Positions 57,052-64,000 of a DNA stretch of 64,000 bases are shown piece after piece. The number at the start of each line of letters is the position of its first letter. Within the stretch, counting starts at the first letter, position 1. Made by a program: the position numbers and the translations under genes. The stretch is taken from contig OW051468.1 of assembly GCA_932521025.1 (NCBI GenBank), forward strand, positions 6,386,064 through 6,450,063. Reading direction: 5' to 3'. The notes beneath the pieces were generated by a model. It was not told the origin of the DNA. It ran no database searches and saw only the letters and a list, made by a program, of their open reading frames with translations. The DNA is from Oscheius onirici (Eukaryota > Nematoda > Chromadorea > Rhabditida > Rhabditidae).

Positions 57052-58659
57052 TCTGTATGACCAGAAAGTTGATAACAAGTGCCAAAATCTGTGTGTTTAT
57101 AAAAGCAGCTTATCAGAAACAAGATAGTGCCGAATGGGGGCACAGATTGCCGACGGCGGTGGGCGTTGACGTAACTGTGTCTCTGTGACGACAGTGTCAC
57201 CCTTCTTCTGAACTAGGAATGGCGTGGGTTTCCTGAACAGGGCGTCGGCACAACGCCTACTGAAGTCATGGGACAGTGGTCATTCGATATCTAGAACTGT
57301 TTCGATCCGAGAAATTTTACGAACTCTTGCCAGACGACGAGGAGCTAGAATAGTTTAATTACTACTCGCTTTTTAGAGTTTTAGAGTTGACGTCTCGACA
57401 AGTCTTTCGTCGGCGCGCTTTTTGAGGCCAAAGCATTTGAGTAACTTATATAAAGCTATATAGCAATAAGATGAGTTTCTGTGATTTTTAGGACAGTCTC
57501 TGTAAGAAATGAAAGTGTTCCACATATGGCTTTATTTTAAACCTTTTTTAGATTCTGTCCACTACAAGTCGATGTCGGTCTGGAACACAAAGTAATTTGT
57601 TTATTACCTTTTTATAAACAAGTGTTACCAGCCGACTTCGTCGCCTGCCGGCGTCGGTGCGTCAAATTTTTCTACCTTCTATTTACCGTTTTCTAAAGCT
57701 TTCTACTTCCCTCTAACAGACAAACAGACAGAGTCAGCCACAGACACCATAGCTTTTTAATAGTTTAGATAGAGATACTCTTACAATTAGGATACCTTGT
57801 CATATTACAACTTGGAGCTGCCCTCAAAAACTAGTCCTAACATTCTCTTTGAATCTCATGCAATTCACTGCTGAGTTCAAATGTCCGAAATGACTATCAC
57901 TTAGCTACAATTACCTCAATCAGTGTCACGTGAAGATGTACAAAAGGAGTATTATGCTCTTCTTCCGCCAAAAAGACAATTTGAAAACCCTCAAAAGCCG
58001 TATTGTTATGTTTAAACCCTTTAGTACTTAAAATGAACACACTTTCTATTCAAACGTTCAGCCACCTAGTCTATATGATGTTTTTATTGCGCCTATTCAC
58101 CGATCAGCCCTACGGCCTCCGAGTACAATAAGCTAGATTGTAGAGACTAATTTCCGTCTCATCCTTCCGTTTGACCTGCTGTTCTCTTGCTCACATCCAT
58201 TATCGGAGAGAAGATTGCTCAGAGATAATCGGTCTTGTGAGCAACAACCATTCATCACCTTGCTGTGAACTTGTTGATCCGAATGAAACGGCAGATAGTG
58301 TCTTACTGTCTCTCTTGTCCAGTTTTTTTTCTGATAATGTCTGAGAAGTTCAACCTTTGTCTGATTGTGAATTAGTCTCTGCTGACTCTCTAACCATTCT
58401 AATTCTTTGATTTACAATACAAGGTTCCTTTGATTGGAATAAGATAGAGTCTAGATGATCGAGAGTCTCTCTTCTTCATCTCATGAGCTGATCAGTACAA
58501 AACAGGGATCTTGTTAGAAGCTTTGCGTTGAAAAAGAATATTTAGCACGGCGTAAGAACGGGTTTCCCTTTCCCAGTTGAAAGGTAAACAAGTTGTGATC
58601 CGTTTGTTATCTTCTTGGTGTTACAATGAATTTTTTTTTATGTTACCCGACTTGCCGAA
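57052..58659. other. Intergenic, nothing recognised
   Basis: Between the divergent lectin gene and the first receptor. No family-like frame, tandem repeat or clear inverted pair was found. The first part is presumably promoter for both neighbours. Confidence 0.5.
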
Positions 58660-59924
58660 ATGATCACCGTCTACGACATCGAAATTCCTGATTATCTGAA
58701 AAATGCTCACATCTTTCTGCTCGTCTTCGAGCTCCTACTTATTATTCCAGGAGTTGGTGTGGTTCTAGTTTGCGGTAAGACTAATATCTTAACTTACGTT
58801 GGGAGATTTAGGTTACGTTATTTTCCTCAAAGCGCCACAGTTTCACGTCCACGTCCATATAATCTTGTCCTCCATCTTCATTGCGTATTTCGTTGTTACA
58901 GTATCCAGAGTAGCCCTCTTGTTACTGTATTTTTTAGGACAGGAAACATATGGCACGTTTCTATGCTTTCCTTCTAAAAAAAAATAAATTTCAGAGATAT
59001 CGACTCGTGTTCCAGTGACGGTCATTTTGGACGCCGTCAGGTGCACAGCTGCTTCGGCAGTTCTCTTATCAATTCCCATTTTGACTCTTGAACGAGTCGT
59101 CGCCACGATTCGCATTAAATCCTATGAGAAGGAGAGACATAGACTGTTAGTCGTGGTTTTTCTACTGTTCTGCTATCTCGGATGTTGCGTCAACGCATAT
59201 CTCATTGTTCAAGGTAGGAATGGTGCTTATGCGAGCTTCAATTAGTTGGTGATAGTGCGAAACTGGTAACGGTAAATTCGAAAGGAAAAATTGGAAGACT
59301 GGTAAATCTTTTTCAGTGGGAGTGCCCCTGACTACCTTCATCAGTTTCGGAATGGTCTGGCTGGTGGTCAACCTGGTGGCTTTCCAAAGATTGGTCAACT
59401 GGTCACAGTTCGAGTATGAGAAGCAGATGAAGACAAACGTACAACCTCTAACTGTGAGGTAAGTCTCGATCCCCTTCCAGAACATTCTTTCAGATTCCAA
59501 CTTTCGGAAAATGTTCGTCTCGGAAAGATTCTGTTGGCCAGCTTGCGTGCCTTCTGCTTCGCCGGTGCCTTGACTTTTCTCATAATATTCCTCATTATTC
59601 TGGTTACGGTACCGTACGCAATCGCCTGGGCCACCTTTCTCCTCTATCATCTTTTCGAAATAGCCATTGCCAGCTCGACAGCACTGATTGGATTGACAAT
59701 AGTCAATGCGGACAAGAAATGGGCTATGGAATTCAACAGAGCCGTTTTTGTTCTCTGCAAGAGGAAAAATGTATTTCCAGTAAAAAGTTTGAACATTCTA
59801 AAAAAAGAAAAAACTGATTTCAGATATTACTAGTGTGTTCTCGTTGGCTGGCTCCCAACTAGTTTTTCGTCAAGAGACCGAAGGCAGGACATACTTCGAC
59901 AATCTTCGATCTCAATGGCAATGA
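58660..59924 (+). CDS. Seven-helix receptor, Sre-like, paralogue 1
   Basis: Five or six exons. Starts MITVYDIEIPDYLKN and shows seven hydrophobic segments, among them IFLLVFELLLIIPGVGVVLV, SSIFIAYFVVTVSRVALLLL, LLVVVFLLFCYLGCCVNAYL and GALTFLIIFLIILVTVPYAI. After TM3 it carries LTLERVVATIRIKSYEKER, the E-R-x-x-A-T...YEKxR signature of nematode Sre chemoreceptors. The intracellular FQRLVNWSQFEYEKQMK is shared with paralogue 2. A last exon after an acceptor at about 59821 gives TSVFSLAGSQLVFRQETEGR ending NLRSQWQ, matching paralogue 2, though its donor is unclear (possibly GC). Simple read-through would stop at 59833 instead. Confidence 0.8.
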
Positions 59925-60974
59925 ACTGTTTTCTAAAGATTTTCTTCATTTGTTTGTTTAATTCGGTTACAATCTTCTTTTCGGAAAAAGACGAGAGATC
60001 CAGTAATAAAAACGTGGGCGGTATTTTTGCAACTTCAATAAGAGACCCTTCAGTCTTTCTTGCTTCTTCGCACGTATGCTAACTGCTCCCATTCATGTTT
60101 TTCCTCTCTCTCAAGTTCTGAATACTCTGATTTGTTGACTCCCCGTAAACTGGCCAGGTGGTGGTCTCTCCCTCTACAGCCAGGTCGTCTCGCGTCAGTA
60201 TACCCATAACTAATTTCCTTCTTCTCATTTGTAATCTTTATCTTCTTATTAGCACCGAAAATATACTACGACATGTTCAAGTTGAGTTCATAAAATATGG
60301 ACCATACACGCCTGCTTTCAACTTTAACAAAGTTTTGCAATGTTGCAATCTATTCTACAACTACGCAAAAATTACAACAGTGAAAATGAGTCCTTTGCCA
60401 GGTTTTCACTCCTACCTTAAAACGTCTAAAGACACGAGCCTGTTGTTTGTTTAATCGGATTGTCCTGTAATTTGGTTTTAGCGTCTCTGTTTTGCAACAA
60501 ACGACAAGATGCGATTAGTTTTATGTTTGCATGATCTTTCGAACAAAACGCTTAATCTACAGAGATGATTCTTTCGATTTCCGCAGCTAGTTCTGTTCGA
60601 AGAATAAGCGAGCGTAGTCGTTCAAAGACCGCTATCTTCCTATTAGTTATGCTGACCACCCTGTTGGAGATTGTTGTCCAACAGTAGTTATATTTCCAGT
60701 CATATGTATAGTAGTTGTGTGCGTTTCCATCTTGTTTAGACAAAGTTCACTTTTCTCTCAGTCAGTCTGATGACCAAGTAGAAGTTATTTACCAGATTTA
60801 TGTCAAGCATGTCTTCTGCTGAAGATCTCTGCTCTTTCCTGGATCACTCCCCCAACCCACCATTACCTGCACGAAATCGCCTCACATTTCCTCTCTCATT
60901 CCAAACTACTAATCCAATTCTTCGTAGTTTGAACAATCCATCAATTTCCTCTTGTTTACATTCTTCTTTCAGTC
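59925..60974. other. Intergenic between receptor paralogues
   Basis: No third receptor copy or fragment was recognised. Short frames (60158-60454, 60800-60991) have no family features. The segment just before 60975 (CTTCTTTCAGTCATG) is a likely splice or trans-splice acceptor for paralogue 2. Confidence 0.5.
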
Positions 60975-62462
60975 ATGATCACCGTCTATGATATCGAGGT
61001 AACAGTCTCATTCAGACTACTCCATCAGATTCTTCTAATTCTCGAGCTCTTGATGATCATTCCCGGTCTTATAGTCATTTTGGCTTGCGGTAAGGAGTCT
61101 TTTGTAAAAGACTCAAAATCTTTAGGACACATCATATTCTTCCGTGTCTCCCAATTCCACAGTCACGTCCACATGTTAATGGCTTCCATATTCTTTGCCT
61201 ATTTCATCGTGACAGCAACGCGTGTCATCATCATTTTGCTATATTTTACCGAGCAGAAAATGCAATTTGGTTGGTTTTTGTATGATAAAGAATCATAACT
61301 AAAATAGGTATTACAAGGTCACGAACTCCCAATTTTTGACAAACAATAATCTTGAAAGTTTTTTTTAGAAGTGAGCACGAAATATCCTATTACGGTCTGG
61401 CTCGACGGAATACGATCAGCTGCGGCCAGTTCAGTCCTTCTGGCTATTCCTCTCCTGACGTTTGAACGTCTAATAGCCACTTTTCGACTGAAAACTTACG
61501 AAAGAGAGAGGTTGTTTTTCATACTCGTACTTTCTAATCCAATTCACAGCCACCGTTTGTTTTTGTTTTTCTTCCTCGTCCTCTGTTCTGTCGGCTGCTG
61601 TACCAACGCTTACCTGATTATCTCGGGAGTGCCCTTAGTCGGTTTCATAGCCTTCGGAATGACTTGGCTTCTTCTCAACCTGTTGGCTTTCCAGCGCTTG
61701 GTCAATTGGTCTCAGGAGGAGTATGAGAAACAGATGAGGACTCAACCGTTGACAGTCAGGTGTGTTTGTGACTTTTCCGGTAGCAGTATATAAAAGACGA
61801 GTTGCAGGATGACAATAGATAGAGCACGATAATTTAGGGATTCTATCTAATATCGAAACCCACAGTAAAACTTGTGGTACAGTACGAATCAGAAAAAGTG
61901 AAACATTTATGCACAGAAGGCAATTAGTTATCATAAACACTAACAAATTACTGTGAAAAAAACTAAAATCTCAATAAATACAGAACTTTATTCCGTCTAT
62001 CATCAAAGCACCCAATTTTCAGGTTTCAACTGTCCGAAAACGTTCGTCTTGGTCACGTTTTGTTAGCAGTTATAAAAGCCGTCTGTTTCGGAGTCATTCT
62101 GGCTCTAATTCTCGTTGTCCTGGCCATTTTGGTGACTGTTCCTTATGGCTATCACTGGGCTACTCTGTTAATCTATCATTTGTTCGAGATGGAACTGGCC
62201 TCTGCTTCGGCATTTGTCGCAATGATTATGATCAACAAGGACAAGAAGTACCATAAGGAATTTGCTCGGTTGAAGAAGAAACTCCTTTCCTGTAAGACTC
62301 GGGAGCAGACTCTTGTTAAACGTAACCGCAGATCTCAAACCAACGCTCCTGTCTTTAGAAACTACGAGCGTATTTTCATTGGCCGGCTCCGAATTGGTCT
62401 TTCGACAAGGGGATCAGGCAACTAGTACCTATTTCACAAATCTACGCGGTCAATGGCAGTAG
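60975..62462 (+). CDS. Seven-helix receptor, Sre-like, paralogue 2
   Basis: Tandem duplicate of the preceding receptor: MITVYDIEVTVSFRLLHQ, LILELLMIIPGLIVILAC, FHSHVHMLMASIFFAYFIV, FERLIATFRLKTYERER, GFIAFGMTWLLLNLLAFQRL, VNWSQEEYEKQMRTQPLTV, RFQLSENVRLGHVLLAV and VLAILVTVPYGYHWATLLIY. The final exon, after an intron at about 62322-62352, reads TTSVFSLAGSELVFRQGDQA and ends NLRGQWQ at the stop 62460-62462. Reading through the intron would end instead near 62425 with an unrelated tail. The phospholipase-like gene begins 16 nt after the stop. Confidence 0.82.
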
Positions 62463-62478
62463 ACCGGTTTCCCTACAG

Positions 62479-63164
62479 ATGCGGTTACTTTTACCAATAC
62501 TCTTGATCTCTACCGCAATGTCTCAACTGACTATAGACAACTATTTCTGTGGAGTTGACACGACAAGCAAGTGGGCATCGTTCGTCATGACGACCAACTG
62601 TGATCAAACTGGAAGTGAGTCTCTTTTTCAAGCGAATGGCGCCAAAGGTGTTATAGCCGTGACCGGCATTAGCCGAAAGAGACAGTCTCTCATTGCGCAC
62701 CAACTCTAATAACAGCATGTAAACAAATTTTGGTACTGTCAATATTACCAGTTGGTGCGCAGTAAGTATTAAACTACTCTCGACGCGAGTTCAAGCGTAT
62801 TCCAATCGGAAGATGAGTTGTCATTGCGCATCAAATCTAAGAACAATTTGGTCAGTTCTCGTTAAAATAACAAACCACAATCACAGTTGGTGCGCAGTGA
62901 GTAACAATTTACCGTAACAATTTACCGCTTGATGCTCAATCTGACAAACAGCTTTCAGTAAATGGCTGTTGTTTCGTCCACGACCAGTGCTACACGAGCT
63001 GCTCCTTCCCGCAGTCCGTCTGTGATAGCCAGTTCTGTCAATGTCTCTCATATCTTCCAGCTGACATCTACTGTAGAAACTTGGTCATGGCTGGTCATTG
63101 TAACCTGGTTCAGTGGCTCGGACACTCGCACATCTGCCCACAAATGGCTCAGCCTCTCGGGTGA
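62479..63164 (+). CDS. Secreted phospholipase A2-like protein
   Basis: Two exons separated by about 345 bp. Exon 1 gives a signal peptide (MRLLLPILLISTAMS) and NYFCGVDTTSKWASF. Exon 2 gives NGCCFVHDQCYTSC, the CCxxHDxCY active-site signature of secreted PLA2 with the catalytic His-Asp pair, followed by a Cys-rich region (SVCDSQFCQCLSYL, ICPQMAQPLG). With about 113 residues it is small for the family, and the Ca-binding glycine loop is not evident. The ATG is directly preceded by TTTCCCTACAG, which starts right after the receptor stop, pointing to trans-splicing within an operon. Confidence 0.7.
62640..62935. repeat. Repeated GCGCA palindromic units inside the PLA2-like intron
   Basis: Two units of similar layout: TCATTGCGCACCAACTCTAA ... 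CAGTTGGTGCGCAGTAAGTA, then TCATTGCGCATCAAATCTAA ... CAGTTGGTGCGCAGTGAGTA. Each unit is itself an inverted repeat of TTGGTGCGCA. This is a tandem duplication of a small palindromic element, possibly two MITE insertions. The second half of each unit carries donor-like GTAAGT or GTGAGT. Confidence 0.75.
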
Positions 63165-63460
63165 TTAAAAGTACATAAAGAGTTTTATTTCCTTTTTTAA
63201 ACACATCTCCTGTCCATGATGGACCAAGACTAGATATCGTACCTCTGGTTCCGATTGTCCGAACTCTCAAAGTGAAGCAGAAAGAAGCTGAATAACATGT
63301 TTCCTGACCTACTTATCATGCTATCAATTGGATCCGTGTCACGCTGCTCAGTCTGTCCGTTTCAGAACCGCCCTGGGGGTCTCTGTTGTGTTGGTGGGCG
63401 GAGACTGTCGGGTCGAGTGTCGGTGGTCGTCGCGCCACTTTCCGCCTTCCGCCTGTCGTC

Positions 63461-64000
63461 ATGTTGCTGCCGTTCCTTCTCTGTCTCTTGCCTCTAGTCT
63501 ACTCCAAATCCATTCCATCTTCTTGTTCCTACCAGGTACTTCGAACTGTTTCGTACTCTCAAGTTGTCTCTAGAAAGGAAATTACTCCCTGTCCTGGTAC
63601 TACGACGATCTCTCTTCCGATGTCGTCTTCAAACTCGCGACCAAAGCTGCCTACTCCAACTTCTGGACTGGAGTTCTGATGGGAGAGTCTGAACCAGTAA
63701 GTCTCTTCAAAGAAAGACTAAAGTGTGTCTAGACCGATGCCATTGGACTTTTTGTGCGATCTGGACAGATCGGACTCACGGATGCCCACGTGTCAGAGTC
63801 TGCCATCACAGCCGATAATCTGACCAATGTTCAGTCTCTATCGTTCGATTTGACTGTAAGTTACAAAGAAAGAAAGCTGAGAGCGGATGTTCCAGGAAGA
63901 CAAGCTGACCGCCGAGTTTGCCCGTCCGTTGACACCTCAAGACGAGTCGGACGCGGATCTCAGTCGATGTGTGGTCGGTCCTTTTCTCCTTTCCTATTTG
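63461..64000 (+). CDS. DOMON-domain secreted protein (3' truncated by window end)
   Basis: A signal peptide ([17 protein letters not shown]) is followed over four exons by a DOMON-like beta domain: [58 protein letters not shown] and [25 protein letters not shown] domains bind heme or sugar, and in animals they often precede a cytochrome b561 or monooxygenase region. Which type this is cannot be told because the gene runs off the window. An earlier in-frame ATG at 63386 exists, but 63461 places the signal peptide at the N-terminus. Confidence 0.75.

Overview
This is a nuclear, intron-rich invertebrate window, most likely from a nematode outside Caenorhabditis. Introns are very short, mostly 37-60 bp and once 29 bp. 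Many start codons sit just after a TTTCAG-like acceptor, as expected for spliced-leader trans-splicing. Other animal or nematode markers are an innexin, a caenacin-like Gly/Tyr-rich peptide, a BATH (MATH+BTB) protein, a C-type lectin with a Thr/Ser stalk, and two seven-helix receptors with the ERxxAT...YEKER signature of nematode Sre-type chemoreceptors. No species can be named from the sequence alone.

Layout. 0-7 kb: an apparently geneless start, one doubtful exon pair, then a complete Islet-class LIM-homeobox gene. 7-10 kb: an unknown tail-anchored protein convergent with a small secreted Gly/Tyr-rich peptide, and a foldback repeat. 10-15.4 kb: ABCB7 (mitochondrial ABC exporter), TMEM50 and MRPS5, closely spaced on the plus strand. 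15.4-18 kb: a KLHL20-type CUL3 adaptor on the minus strand. 18.6-27.6 kb: TRAPPC10, hexosaminidase D and SLC38A10, again tightly packed and co-oriented. 27.8-30.1 kb: an EGF-repeat membrane protein whose intron hosts an opposite-strand gene for a basic protein ending in a CaaX-like Cys cluster. 34.3-38 kb: a C1orf43/NICE-3 homologue and an innexin, both minus strand. 40.8-47.6 kb: a membrane-anchored papain-like protein that seems catalytically altered, a BATH protein and RIOK2. 53.3-57 kb: a small BTB protein and a RING protein divergent from each other, then a C-type lectin/mucin. 58.6-64 kb: two tandem Sre-like receptors, a secreted phospholipase A2-like protein starting 16 nt after the second receptor, and a DOMON protein cut by the window end.

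The rest is repeat-rich. 30-34 kb and 38-40.6 kb hold foldback/MITE-type elements with recognisable terminal inverted repeats, nested insertions and a shared core motif (near ATTCAGCGTGAAAAA). 47.6-50.5 kb is a decayed RTE-type LINE. 50.6-52.5 kb is an internally deleted integrase-bearing DNA transposon (Ginger/KRBA2 type). 52.9-53.3 kb looks like a BEL/Pao remnant.

Most genes are housekeeping (mitochondrial Fe/S export and translation, ER-Golgi tethering, glycosidase, transport, ribosome maturation). The tight co-oriented clusters suggest operons. The least characterised parts are the nested CaaX gene, the receptor pair with its spliced C-terminal tail, the altered papain-like protein and the foldback family. 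All exon structures were read by eye from splice signals and reading frame, without alignment software.
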